Shown here: piece after piece, positions 11,301 through 23,200 of the stretch
How the letters are laid out: each line of letters begins with the position of its first letter
How positions within the stretch are numbered: position 1 is the first letter of the stretch
Translations under genes and position numbers: made by a program
NCBI RefSeq assembly: GCF_017498545.1
Contig: NZ_CP071793.1
Span: forward strand, 124,001 to 188,000
Length of the DNA stretch: 64,000 bases
Direction of reading: 5' to 3'
From: Sulfidibacter corallicola
GTDB taxonomy: Bacteria > Acidobacteriota > Holophagae > Acanthopleuribacterales > Acanthopleuribacteraceae
Notes under the pieces: generated by a model
The model's input: only the letters and a program-made list of their open reading frames with translations
What the model was told of the DNA's origin: nothing
Database searches by the model: none

Positions 11301-14012
11301 GACGGTGACGGTGTATTCGGTGTCGTCGGCGAGCGGGGCCTGGGGGTTGAGGGTCAGGGTGCGGTAGTCGGCCTGGCGCTGGATGCGCAGCGGGACGGTG
11401 GTGCCGCCGCCCTGGAGCGTGATCGCCTGGGTCCAGTCGTCGACGCTGCCGCCGAGGGCGTGGGAGAAAGTCAGGCTGGGGATCTCGTGGCGGCTGACGT
11501 GGACCTGATTGGCGGCAGGCCGGTGGTCGACGAGGCGGAAGTCGGGCGCCTGGAGCGCGAGGTCGAGGCCGTCGCGCAGGTCGTCGGCCGAGGTGTCGGC
11601 CAGGTGGAGCTGGGCGCTGCGGGTGGTGGCGGGGTCGTAGGCGTCCACATTCTGGGGCTGGTTCCAGCGGGCGACAGCGAAGCGGAAGCCGCCATCGGCG
11701 GCGCTGGTCGCCCGCCAGGGGTGGACTTCGGTCTGGAGGGTGACCTCGGCGACGGGATCCGCGGCAAAGGTGACCTGGCCGCGCAGTTCGGTGATCGGGA
11801 ACGGCAGGGCGACCAGGGCGTAGGCGCCGGAGACGGTGGCGTCGACGTCCTCGGGCGCAGCCTGCCAAGCGCCGTCGACGAAGCGGAGTCGGCCGGCGTA
11901 GACCCAAGTCTGCGCGTCCTGACGGCGCAGCAGGACCAGCGCCTCGCGGTCGCCGTGCTGGAAGCGAATGCTCGGCGAGGTCTCCAGCTCGCGGCCGACG
12001 GTGAGCGTGAAGGAGGCGAGCCGCTCGGCGCCGGCGGGCATCGGGACGTCGGACATGTCGGCGAGCCGGGTGCGGACGGCGCGCGGGTCGGCGGGCTGGG
12101 GCCCGAAGTCGAGCTGGAGCGGGCCGAGGTCGTGCACGGCGTCGTAGCGGAAGCCGCCGAGCGGCGGGGACCCGCCTTCCAGGTAGAACTTGATCGAGGC
12201 GGCCCGGGTGTGGCCGCGGCTGATCTCGCCGCGGGCCACGATCGGCAGGTGGCCCACCAGCTTGGCGCGGCCGTCGAGCTGGTCGCCGTAGTGGTAGCAG
12301 GCCACATCGAGCAGGTAGTCGGGGAACAGGTGCTGGCCGTCGAAGGTGGTGTGGTGCTCGCGGGCGCGGAGACGGGCGAAGGCGCCGGAGGGCTGGTGGC
12401 CGTGGGCCAGGAAGCGGAGTTCGGTGCGCGGCGTGTCGAGCAGCGAGACCATCTTGGGGAAGGCGACGGCGTCCGCGGTATCGGCGCCCGGGATCCAGGC
12501 GTGGCCTTCGCGGATCAGGAGGCTGCCGACGGCGGGCGCTTCGGGGACGAAGCGGGTGTCGCGGAGCACGGCGGCGTAGACCCCGTTCCCGGCGGCGGGC
12601 CAGGTGGCATCGATGCGGGTCCCGCCGGCGATCAGCCGCTCGGAGACGCGCCAGCCGTCGCCGTCTTGGCGCAGGAGCAGGACTTCGGTGGCCGGCGGGA
12701 GTTCGCGCGGCGGTCGGCGGAGCTGGGCCTGAATCGGGCCGGACCCGGTGGCGTCGGCCAGTTCGAAGGCGCGCAGCGGAGCGTAGCCGAGCGGGAGCAG
12801 GACGGGCAGGGCCTGGGTGCGGAGCGGGGTGACACAGGCGGTGCCGCTGAAGCCGGAGACGAACTGGAGCCGCAGGAAGGGGTCGTCGAAGACCTGGGCG
12901 GTGGATTGGGGCGGGCCGCGGCGGGTGAGGCGCAGGTCGAAGAGCCGGGCGCCGCCGGCGGGCGGGACGTCCAGGGTCCGGGCGATGGGGACGTAGGTGG
13001 GGTCGGTGACACGGGCGGTGATGGGCGAGCCGGCCAGGTAGGCGACGTAGCGGCCGGCGGCGTCGGTGACGGCGGTGGTTGCGGCCGCGGGGCTGGCGAG
13101 CTGGACGGTGACGCCGGCCAGCGGGTGGCTGGTCTCGCTGTCGAGGACCAGGCCGTGCACGAAGTTGGGGTGGGCCACGGGCAGGTCGCGCTCGAGCTGG
13201 GCCTGGTTGCCGTAGACGTCGCGGACCTCGATGCGGAGCTGGTGGCCGACGCGGCTGCCGTCGTCCTGAAAGGTTTGCTGCAGGGCACTGCCGTCGCTGG
13301 CTTCGCGAACCAGGTCGGCGTTCAGGTAGACCCGAACCGAGACGATCTCGCTGGCGGGCTCGAAGGACACGGCGATGTCGAAGCTGCCGCGGGCGTCGAC
13401 GGAACCGGGCGCGGTGAGGTCGATCGTGGGCGGCTCGGTCTTGTGGTGCACGGTCAGCGATCGTTCGGCGGTGTTGCCGGCGGCGTCGGTGAGGGTGTAG
13501 TGGAAGGTGTTGGCACCGGGCTGGAGGGGGACGTCGCGGTCGTAGAAACGGCCGCCGAGAACGGTGACGGGCTGGCCGTCCCGGGTGAGGCTGACCGGTT
13601 TCGACAGGGCGTCGCCGGCCTCACCGATGATGTGGAGGCTGGTCCGGTTGGTGCGCAGGTCGGGCAGCGGCTCGGAGATGGCGAGAACCGGTGCGACGGT
13701 GTCGCGGAAGAGATCGCGTTTCAGGCGAGCCTCGGGCAGGCCGTCCACGGTGGCGATGAGAAAAAAGGTGTTGAGGCCTTCGGTGAGGGTGACGTCGTGG
13801 CTGAAGCGGCCATTGCCGTCGAGGGCCAGGGCGGCACCGTCGAGCGAAAGGCTGGCGTCGACGGGGGTGACGGTACCGGAGAGGGTGGCGGTGGCCGCGG
13901 CGCGGAAGCGGGGAGTGTCGTCGAGCGCGATGGTGATGGTTTCCTGCGCGAAGGCAGCCCAGGCGGAGCCCAGGAGCAGCAGGAGACCCGGAATCAATCG
14001 CTTGGCAAACAT
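8313..14012 (-). CDS. Rhs/YD-repeat protein, N-terminal part (frameshifted gene)
   Basis: This open frame encodes 1899 residues and starts with a clear signal peptide (MFAKRLIPGLLLLLGSAWAAFAQ). The ATG at 14012 is preceded by GAGG about 8 nt upstream. Several Ig-like modules follow (around residues 25-200), then a carboxypeptidase-regulatory-like module (around 290-370, GLVLDSETSHPLAGVTVQLA) and SbsA/Big-type Ig domains with ...TLNPQAPLADDTEYTVTV and ...FSEPVRNVGPATVTL. Similarity of coding style continues past residue ~1790 only in other frames: DGLVPAFAAAAFGFPGL, then RRALAKTVW and LGETLTRDIAIFGERG, then the 915-8252 frame. The last ~110 residues of this frame are therefore spurious. The intact ancestor would have been about 4360 residues. 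As sequenced, the product would stop before the YD repeats. The cause is either real decay or sequencing error. Confidence 0.8.
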   Translation of the reverse strand: MFAKRLIPGLLLLLGSAWAAFAQETITIALDDTPRFRAAATATLSGTVTPVDASLSLDGAALALDGNGRFSHDVTLTEGLNTFFLIATVDGLPEARLKRDLFRDTVAPVLAISEPLPDLRTNRTSLHIIGEAGDALSKPVSLTRDGQPVTVLGGRFYDRDVPLQPGANTFHYTLTDAAGNTAERSLTVHHKTEPPTIDLTAPGSVDARGSFDIAVSFEPASEIVSVRVYLNADLVREASDGSALQQTFQDDGSRVGHQLRIEVRDVYGNQAQLERDLPVAHPNFVHGLVLDSETSHPLAGVTVQLASPAAATTAVTDAAGRYVAYLAGSPITARVTDPTYVPIARTLDVPPAGGARLFDLRLTRRGPPQSTAQVFDDPFLRLQFVSGFSGTACVTPLRTQALPVLLPLGYAPLRAFELADATGSGPIQAQLRRPPRELPPATEVLLLRQDGDGWRVSERLIAGGTRIDATWPAAGNGVYAAVLRDTRFVPEAPAVGSLLIREGHAWIPGADTADAVAFPKMVSLLDTPRTELRFLAHGHQPSGAFARLRAREHHTTFDGQHLFPDYLLDVACYHYGDQLDGRAKLVGHLPIVARGEISRGHTRAASIKFYLEGGSPPLGGFRYDAVHDLGPLQLDFGPQPADPRAVRTRLADMSDVPMPAGAERLASFTLTVGRELETSPSIRFQHGDREALVLLRRQDAQTWVYAGRLRFVDGAWQAAPEDVDATVSGAYALVALPFPITELRGQVTFAADPVAEVTLQTEVHPWRATSAADGGFRFAVARWNQPQNVDAYDPATTRSAQLHLADTSADDLRDGLDLALQAPDFRLVDHRPAANQVHVSRHEIPSLTFSHALGGSVDDWTQAITLQGGGTTVPLRIQRQADYRTLTLNPQAPLADDTEYTVTVGTGLLSQHGHPLVSAASFSYRTADRSAVGTLDLKKFYLTASGDDLVVHAPADTYPARSRIRLINRHTAATVTDTMLGGDYQRGIAGHIGDRIQVAVTRPDGQTASIELDSVRTGPGQVILGGQPFVLDLGDGSTLHVERVLGGVGREVRFALADEAEVRAELAKVPRHGDDPFGTFYGGLRITPLDGGPVPRLAGRFQRDLDPATIGTAMLSFVALQPEAPFPANPLEPETLTPHTFATLADAVAVRDGQLGSTTKRTRTKRFGGRIAASLGQAYAHLYGLFHTDSTSFIFGQSLREDVRNDVESTYGNLMWVEPPPSWYNPSLYTRGTTPFYPCQNVYFYQRFGDGENAFFKPLGLTGPLADGDFLAEPDPGQPTILAMDPVTHRLTLLELRPSSASYLLAGSHAYRATAWLRWPKQGGAGNDAELELDWRVVTLDGDEPVVHAGLTETFRQTGKLLLDPGQTEGKTPQIQVTIKADQPLKHAVAKIPEVDWNETVTRDTRHDAITVLLPATAYGTERKLDVALTVVDGFDQSQDVYKRVWLVRPDQAAGIPNVAPAVLASTPQDKGTDVLIADPLYLEFSEPVRNVGPATVTLTPDGGDPVTLAFSDANGLPVEAATEVRLLTVQPTEALKLDTRYTFDVRGVRDQENRTLLQPADTTASGTEPAKDHYRIQFRTQTSRPQTVVPEAGDLRAYAGLRNLLVGLDGITNPDGIASGFKLRVYDTDTRHAEPRLLTEYREAIRAPGMLAPKLVLITKEALAAVPGAEVFAIERDNRERLRALPAGTLLVVQYYSFAQHSYVLMFLHYDGATFEEKGHFRVPTTGTQGGFAAIGPYLILGDFDLTEAGPVGTATVHDVRQYLERLANVDPTTLQDSLGGGRHFHAWQQTKPVGHYANPRGVVRLAPFLHQTEGRAGPGFRRGRLRLPGPERDRAPGIRPAATRPSRPTTAAPWPKPSGPTAPAPRPRQASRAASASPACAAPWSRPSRPNPPWARH

Positions 14013-14213
14013 GGAGCAGACCTCACAGAAGCATCGTATCGGAACGAGTTGGGATTGGTGATGGGCTTGTTCGTTCGATTTCGAAGTGCACGGTGTGTCG
14101 ATCGGGTAGACCCATGCCGTTTGGACGGGGGGCCAAGTCGTCCGGCACGCTCGGTGTTCGAAACCCTTGGGTTTGAAGAGTATGGAGCCCCCAGGGCAGG
14201 GGCCCCGGTTGGA

Positions 14214-17200
14214 TTAACGGGAACTCACTTCCACGTGCGGTGTGAGGAACCACTCGATGCCGCGGTGCATCGGGCGGCCTTCCAGCAGGAGCAACCAGTG
14301 GTTTTCGGGAAGGCGCGTCACTTCGCGGATGCGAACCGTGCCGGTTCCGGACCGAAGCCACAGCCCGCGGAACACCCGCAGATCGGTCTCGATCTCGCGA
14401 AGTTCCAGCACATGGCCGGCCGGCGTTTTCACGACCCCGCGAATCCGTTCGCTTGAGATGGCGATCGTCTCGGGATGCTGGGCAGGGAGCGCCAACGGCT
14501 GGGTCTCGGGGTAGGCGGCGACATACCGGAAGTCGAGAGCTTGGAGATCAGCCAGCACGATGGCTCGCTGGGCAGGCTTGCGCACGTCGGCGATCAGTCT
14601 TCCACTGAACCGGAAGAGCCGATCCACGTGGAGGACCAGTCGGCCGGCCCCGCCGAGTCGGTCTTCATCGCGACCACCGGTCACTTCGATCCGACCACGG
14701 CCGCTCAGTTCGCTGGCCCGCAGCAGAACGCTGCCGCCTGAGCTGAAACCGCGACCCCGCGCCAGGACCGCACCGTCGATCAGGATTTCGGGTGCTTCGA
14801 GGCGAACCTGCCCGCCGCCGGCCTGGCCACGTCCCGGTTGGTAGGGCCACAGCGGAGCTCCGTAGGTGGTTCCGATGCTGACTTTCTCGACACTCGGATC
14901 CTCCGCGAAGGTGGCGTGGGCCGGGTTTAGGTCGTCCTCGGCATCGTGCCAGCCCTTGCCGTCGAGGTCGATCAACGAGCTGGCGTCGATTTCGATGCGC
15001 TCGGTGGCCACCAGGCGCAGCCCGCCCTCGACCTCCTTCGGCAGCACCGGATGGGTGAGCACGGCGCCATCGCGCAGGTGGATCGACCTGGCTCGGAGCG
15101 TCCCGCGGATTTCGAGACGGGTCCCGATCAGCCACAGGTCGCGGTCGGTTTCGAAGTGGTCGAGTTGAAGCGTTTCGCCGCGAAATTCGAGCGGTTCCTC
15201 GAGCTCATAATCCTCCGACGGTTGGTGTTCGATTGGATCGGCAAGATCGTCGGATTCTGCATCTTCGCGGTCTGTGTCGCGGTTCTCGACTTCCGACGCT
15301 CGCTTCTGCTCGGCCGTCAGGCCACCGCCGCTGACGATGATCGGCAGGGTGTCCGGGCCCACGCGGCAGTCGGTGCATAGGTTGAACGTCTGCAGTCGAA
15401 GCACCGGGCTGATCTGGGCGCCCACCGCCAAACTGGGCAGGTCGCCGGCCAGCACGAATTCGGTGCCGCCGTCCCGCTGGGTCATGGCCAGGATCGGCCA
15501 GGTCGTGTCGGTGACGCCGTTCACGGCCAACTCGAAGCCCACGAACCAGGGTTCGATCGTCGCGCCGTCGAGCCAGAGCGTGGTCTGGTCGGCGACCGAA
15601 TCGTAAGCCTGGGTGGTTGTACCAGTGGTGGTGACGGGATCGAAGCTGGGCAGCGGCGTCAGGTCGTCGGCCTGGCCGGAGGTGGGCCCGTTGTCGATGA
15701 CCAGGGTCCCCAGGGCTTGGTCCTTGTCGCGCCGGAAGTAGGTGCCGGAGCTGACCGTGCCCTCGGTGTCGGTGGTGATGGTGGCGCCGCTCTTGTCGCG
15801 GTAGTGGAGCGCGATCCGACCGCCGGCAGCTCTGCCGGTGCCCAGTCCCGCGTCGAGGAACAGGTTCCCGGTCACGGTTTCCACGTCGAGCCAGATCGAG
15901 CCGGAGCCCGCCTCGCGGCCGTGGACCTGGAAGGTCCCCCCGGCCAGGCTCTCCGCCTTCAGGAAGATGCGACCGCCCGCGTAGTAACCGGAACCCGGCA
16001 TGTCGGGGTACATCAGCGAGCCGTAGGTTCCCGTTTGCGACGAGGAGTAGAGGCCGCCATGGACGCGGTGACGGGTGCTGGTGTTCTGGTAGAAGGCGTC
16101 GCCCTCGATGCCCTCGAAGCGGCTGTCGGCGTCGGCGCTGACGTGGCGCGCGGTCAGGTGGAGCCACGGCATGCCGAACCGCAGGTTCTGATCCCAGATG
16201 GGCGAGTGTTGGATGGCCGCGTTGACCAGGGTCACGTCGCGCGCCTCCAGCGGCCGGTCGAGTACCAGGCTGCTGTCGGTGAGGTGAATGTCGCGGGTCA
16301 GCCAGGCGTCGCCCGGTTCCTCCAGGATCAAGCGCAACTTGCGGTTGCCCTCCAATCGGAGTTCGGGACCCAGACCAATCAGGTCGGTGGCCCAGACGCC
16401 GCTGGTGTGGCCGTCCGTGCCGATCTCGAGTGTGCCCACTTCCATGGGACCGTCGAAGAACAGGCTGGCGCCGTGGCTGAGGGTGAGTTTGTCGATTTTG
16501 AATGCGAAGGTCAGCGTCGTGCCGGCGGGGATCAGGCTGGGCAGAATGCCCGCACTGGGCGGACCGAGCCGGATCCAGTTGGGCCCGTTGTCCAGCACCT
16601 GAGCTTCGTAGTCGGTGTCGGCCACGCGGAAACGCGCCCAGATCCCGGCCATACCCGGCGGCAGGTCGGTCCAACCGGCGTCGTCGATGACCTGCGGATC
16701 GCTGTCGCGATCGCCGACGTTCAAGGTGATCTCGCGACGTCCGGTGATGCCGGAGTAGCGCGAACGCATCAACAAGTCGTGATCGGTTTCAAGGTGGGTC
16801 GGATCCTGGCGGACGATCAGTTCGCCGTGCTGCTGGGCCGAACCCTTGAGGTACAGGGTGCCAGCACCTTTATTGTTGAGTTCGTTGGAGTTGTACTTGG
16901 TCGGTGCCAACTCGAAAGTCCAGGCGTCGACAAAGGTCCGGTCGTTGCCGTAATGGACGGCGATGCGGCCGCCGCCTCCCGCGGAAGTGGCGGCATTGTC
17001 CTTGGCCGAGATGGTTCCGGCCCCGCTTCCTTGCTGGACCTCGAGCCAGACCGAACCGCCGGCACGACGTCCCGAGTCGGCGTGGATGGCCCCGTCGAGG
17101 TTCAAGGTCCCGACCTGGAGGCGGATGGCCCCGGAGTTCCCCGGCCATGTGGGGAACATGAAGGAGCCGGCCGCCTCGTGATCGACGCGTTGACCGTTGT

Positions 17201-20200
17201 CGGTGAGGTTCATGCGCGAGTAGCCGCCGTGTGCCTCGCCGGTGTAGCGCTTGTTGTTCCACACGGGATAGTCGGTGTTCTTGAGTTTGTCGCTGACGGA
17301 GATGGCCGAGCTGGCGTCGACGCTCAGCGTGCCGCCGATGCTGGCGCGCAGCGGGTACGACACGGTGGAGACGCCGTTGTTGTAGGCATCGGCGACCGTC
17401 CACAAACTGCCGTTGGCCAGGGTGACGTCGTCGGCGGTGAATGCGAAGCCGTCGCCGGTGACCTGAGCCTGAACGGTAGCGTTGTCGGCCTCCAGCGTGG
17501 CGACGCGGATCGCCTGTTTGTAGGTCAGGCTGGCGCCGTTGCGCAGGGTGATGCGGTCCACGTCCATGGGGAAATCGACCGTCAGGTGGAAGTTGTCCAG
17601 CTCGTAGGCGCGGGTCCCGTCGTCGACCACCAGTTCGGTGGCGCCATCGGTCAGGACCACGGCATCGGAACCGCCGGGCTCCTCGACGGCGGCGTTGATG
17701 GTGCCGCCGTCGCGGATGAGCTCGCCGTGGACGACGATGCGGTCGGTGGCGTAGAGCGTGGCGCCGTTGCGCACTTCGAGCACGTCGAACTGGTAGATGC
17801 CTTCGTAGCTCTGGCCGGAGGTGACCGCCGGGAAACTGGTTTCGGGCAACAACTGCACGCTGGTGTGGCTGGCGACTCGGGCCGGATCCTGGCCGTCGAT
17901 CGCGACCCAGAGCCCGGCGAAGTCGTTGTACGCGGGGAAGCTGCCGCTTATCGAGGTGCCGTCGCCGGCCGACGCGGCCTGGCGGGTACCGAAGCTGGGC
18001 AGGACGGTGCCGTCGGCCTCGCTCTGCATGCCACCGTTGTCCACGACCAGGCGGCCCATGGGCCAATCGCTGGTGCGGTAGAAGACGGTGCCGGCGCCGC
18101 CGGGCTTGTTGCCGGGGTTGGTGGAGGACTGGTGCCAACCGAAGGCGGTGGCGGCACCGGTCCAGCCGGAGAGATCGTCGACATGGATCGCGATCCGGCC
18201 GCCGCCGGCGCCGTGACCACTGTAGCGATAGCCGTGGGCCTTCAGGCTGCCGTTGCCGGTCAGGCTGGTTCCGGTCAAACGGATGGCGCCGCCGGCCGAG
18301 CCCCCACCGGCGTTGCCCTGGCCACTGACATCGATGGTCCCGGTCAGGTCGAGGTTGGTAAAGTCGAGGGTGACACGGCCGCCGTGGGCGCCAGCGAAGG
18401 ACTCGGCTCGGTAGAAGGAGCCGCTGACGACGTCCAATGCGGTGGCTCTGGACTCGCGGCCTCCGTGATGGCGGGTCCCGTTGAGGCGCTGGGCGGCCGT
18501 CAGGGTCCCGGCGATGTCCATGGTCGGGGCGGACAGCGCGATGGTGCCTTCGTCGCGTCGGTCCTCCAAGGCCAGGGTGGCGTCGGCGGGAATCGTGAGT
18601 TGGTTGGCGGTGATGTTGCCGTCCAGGTAGAGGGTCTGGTCCGCATCCAGTTGGAAGTGATCGGCCGACCACTGCCCGCGCAAGGTGCAGACGCCGGTGA
18701 AGGTTTCGTCACCGCGCAGGAGCAGGTTCAGGCCGTCCGGCAGTTCCCAGCGGGCGTCGTGGAAGCCGAGGCCAGCCGGGATGGCGGTGTCCTGCTGCAA
18801 CAGCGTCGCCCCGTCGCGGACTTCGACCGCATCGTAGGGGAACCCGATGACCAGCGTGTCGCCGGGCTGGAAGTTGGGGAAGCTGACGTTGGGATCGCTG
18901 TAGACCAGGTCGCCCTCGGAGCGGGCGATGCGGCCGCGAGCCTCCGGCGCCCCCTCGGCCCAGACGTACATGCCGGTGAAGCGGTCGAAGCCGGTGAGTC
19001 GCGGCAGGCTGAGCCGGTCGACGGTATCGGGCCCGAACGGGACGTCACGGGTCAGGGTCATGTCGGTGTCGAGCACACCGCGGATGCCGACCAGCGGCGT
19101 TTGGTTTTGGCCCGAGTTGTCGGGGTGATCGGCCACGATGAGGCGGTCGTCGAAGCCGTCGACCTTGCTGGCGTCGGGACGACGCACGAACACGGTGCCC
19201 GCACCGCCGTCGCGAGCGCCGAAGGCTTCCACTCGCAGATCGGCCGGATCGCCCCAGATGGCGATACGCCCGCCGCTGCCGTCGAGCTGGCTGCCGGCGC
19301 TTTCGCCCTCGGGGTAGGCGTTGGCCGTGACGCGGGCGAAGCCGTGGATGGCGGCGGCCTGCAGCCAGAGACTGCCGCCGCTGCCGTTGTACAGGCTGCC
19401 GGTGTTGACGCCGTTGGCGTGGACACCGCCCTGGAGCCAGAGGGTTCCGGCCTCGAGGTGGATGGCGCCGCCGCCCTGCCAACTACCGACGGTCGTCGGT
19501 TCGACGATGGAGCCCGGGTTCAGCCAGGGATCGCCACCGTTGCTGCCGCCGTGGCCGGCCTCGGCGATGTCCGGGCTGTAGAGCATGGCGTTCTGGAAGC
19601 CTTTGGTGGAGACGTCGATGCGCGAGCGGCTGTCGACCACGAGGTGCTGGGCCACGTTCAGGTGCGAACCCGCGACCTGGTGGATGTCGGTGCGGTCGCT
19701 GGCGGTTTGGGTCAGCACCGCGCCCTGGACCAGAACCAGGTTGTCGAGGCTGAAAGCGCCGTCGAGGATGTGCTCGCCGCCGTCGAGGATGACCGTGCTC
19801 GGCAGGTCTCGGGCATCGAGTCGGGTGCGGACGAGCGGGTTCGCCCCATCGAAACGGGTGCCGTCGATGCGGTTCACGGTGATGGTTCGGGCGGTTTCGT
19901 TGCCACCCAGGTCGCGGGTAGTGACGGTGACCTCGAACGAGGCCGCCGCACGCAGCGCTTCGGGGATGGCGTAGCTCGCGGTGAAGGTGAAGTCGTTTTC
20001 GAACAGGCTGCCCGCGTCGAGCTCTTCGTTGGCCACGGTGACGCGGTAGTCGAACAGGCCGTCTGCATCGTGCAGGCGAATGTCGAGGTCGAGCGTGAAG
20101 CCGGTTTCAAGATGGAACGGCAATGGCTGGTCGGGCAGTGGCGAGACGAAGGTGACGTCCGGCCCATCGACCGCCGTGCGGTTGGCGACGTCGAGCTGGA

Positions 20201-23200
20201 GCGCCAGGCGGCTCTCGTTGCCCAGGCCGTCGACCCCGACGATGTCGAGGGTGATCGGGCCATCCGCATCGACCCCGGGCACGCGGGTCTGAACGGTCGT
20301 GCGGTCGGTGTTGGGATCGTAATCCTGAGCCGTCAGGGGCAGGCGTTCGCTGCCGAAGGTCAGGTAGGATTCGGCGACGCCGAGCGGGTCGGTCATCTTG
20401 AAGACGACGGTCAGCGGGTCGCCTTCGGTGACGGCGCTGTTTTGCATCGGCTCGTGGAGCGTGATGGTCGGGCCGGTCAGGTCGTGGACGATTTGAACCG
20501 TGCCGGTGTGCACGCCGATCTGGCCGAAGTGATCCTCGACCTCGACGCGGTAGGCCATGGTGCCCTCGGGCAGGTCGTCCGGCAAATCGAAGCTGGTGCT
20601 GAAGGAACCGCTCGTTCCCGACACAACCTTGCGGTCCACGTGGCCGGGGTTGCCGTCGTAGGTCAGCCGGATCTCCGCCAAGTGACGGTCGTCGGAGGCA
20701 TGGATCGTCATCAATTGGGTCAGCGTGGGGTTGATGGCGGTTGGCACGTTGACGCCGTCGACGACCGGAACCTGATCGACCTGAAGGCTCAAGTCGCCCA
20801 GATCGAGGGTCTCGCGATCCAGCGTGAACGCCTGCTGGACGAAGGCGAGAAGCGCCTGCGATTCACCGTCCAACGTGTAGTCGCCGTAGGGGAGGTTGGC
20901 GATGGCGAAGCTGCCGTCAGTTTCGGTGGCGACTTCGGCCAGCACCTGCTCGCCGTCGAGCACGCGGAGGGCGAAGCCCGTGACCGGATCGCTCTGGGCG
21001 TCGCGCACCACACCGGAAATCGCACCGGCCGGTTCGAGAATCAAGTCCTGGGTGCGGCTCTGCTCCGGTTGCAGGTCCTCGATGGTCTCGATGCCGACGC
21101 GGCCGGAGATCGGATCGGTCGCGGTCAACCGCAAGGTGCGGGCGATGACGTCGGTGAAGCTGTAGTTCCCGGAGGCATCGGCCTGGGTGGTTTGCCAAAA
21201 ATGCTCGGGCAGATCGGGATAGCTCAAGGTGACCGTCGCGTTGGCGATCACGTCGACCTCGTTGGTGTCCAACACCTGACCGGACACCTGACCCAGGCCC
21301 TGGAGCTGGATGTCGTGGCCCGTGCTGATGGCGCCGGCCTGCTGGAGACTGGGCGCGTCCAGGTAGCCGAAACGGCCGGGCGCCTCGACCGTGATGGCGT
21401 GGGCGCGGTTCAGGGGCAGCAGGTCCAAGACGTAACGGCCGTCCTGATCGGTGGTGGTCGGGACGCCGTCCGCGCGGACGATGGCGCCGACCGCCGGGCT
21501 GCCATCGGGATGGGTCACGATTCCCTGGTAGCCGCCCATGGGATGCAGGAAAAGGAAGTGGGTTTGGGTCAACGGGTGGCCATCGACCTGAACCGCGGTG
21601 TACCGACCGCGGGTGGCGGTGCGCAGACGGAGTTCGTGGGTGCCCGTTGGTACCTCGTGGAGGTACACCTGGTCGTCGACGGCGTCGATCGGTGCCTGGT
21701 CGTTCAGTTGGATTTGGAACGGGCCGCTGTCGGTGCCGACGTCGAGCGAGAGGTGCAGCGTGGGGCCGTCGAGCTGGATGTGCAGCGGTACCTCGCGATA
21801 GGCCTTGGCTGCCGAGCTGTTGCCGGCGAACACACGCAAGATGTTCTCTCCCTGGCTGAGACCGGTGGGGACCTGATCCAAGTGGAACCGCAGCCCGTCG
21901 GCTTCGAGCGTGGTGTGGGCGGCTAGCGACAGGCCTCCGGTCATGAGATAGGTGAGCGCGGGGTCGATGGTCGAGTCCTGATCGGTTTCGTCGATCGGGA
22001 TCGTGACGGTGAAAGGCAGGCTGTCCAGCGTGTAGCCGCCGGCGGGCGCGTCGATGGTCGGCGCGGTGCCGTCCAGGTACAGTGTGCCCAGGTTCAAATC
22101 GTCGGTCGGTGCGCCCAGGTCCCAGGTGCGGTGGGACGTGCCCGCGCTGATCTCGAGTTGGTAGGTCGAGCCCACGGGCAGGCGCGGGATCGAGAAGCTG
22201 CCGTCGGCCCCGACGCGCCCGCCGCGCCAGAGCTCCCCGCTCACGATGCGCCAGGTGGTCAGGCGGGCCGTGTCGCTCTGGTAGATCAGGTCGCCGGTCA
22301 GGTCGACCGTAGCTTGGGTGCGCACGGTGACGGCGTTGGCGCCGCTGACCAGCGTGACGTTTTGTTCGACCGCGATGAAGGCGTCGCGGACCTGGAGGAC
22401 GAAGTTGCCGGTAGGCACGTCGTCGAAGCGGAACTGCCCGGTCGCGCTGATGATGTCCGACCCGACCAGGCGCCCGGTGGTGGTCAGGAGCTGCACGGAT
22501 CCGCCCGGCATGATCCGGTCGCGGGTGTCCAGCACGGTGCCCACCAGGTAGGCGGTGGGGTTGAGGTAGAGGTCGAGGTCCTCGCGGTCGGCGGCCTGAA
22601 CGGTCAGCGACTCCTTGAGCACGTAATCCAGGTTCTCGTCCTGGGCGACCAATCGGTAGACGCCCGGATAGACGTGATCGAGGCCGAAGACGCCCAAATC
22701 GCTGGTCGTGGTGCTGTACACGCGATCGTAGCCGCTGCCGGTGGCCCGTTGACGCCACAGTTCGACCAAGGCGTTGGCGACCGGCGTCTGGCTGCCGTTG
22801 ACCCGCACGGTTCCGCCCAGGAAGAAGCTGGGCTGGAAGCCGAGGTCGGCGGTGTAGGTCTGGCCGTCGGTGGCGGCGTCGATCGTGACCGGCAGGGTGC
22901 TGGTCGTGCCGCGGTCGGCGTCGTAGGCGGTCAGCGTCACTTCGCCAACGGGAATGTATTGGAAGTAGTAGGAGCCGTCGCCGAACAGGGAGGTCGTCTT
23001 GCGGGCCTCACTGCCGGCCATGGTGAGGGTCACGTGGCCGTGGGTGACGGGCGTACCGTCGGAGAGGGTGACGTCGCCGGTGATGTCGGCCACGCCGCCG
23101 AGCTGCAGTTCGAGGTCGTGGTGGGGCTGGGGATCTTCACCCTCGGCGGCGTTGGTGACCAGCAGGGTCGCGGCCTGGCGCGGCGAGAAGGGATCCTTGG

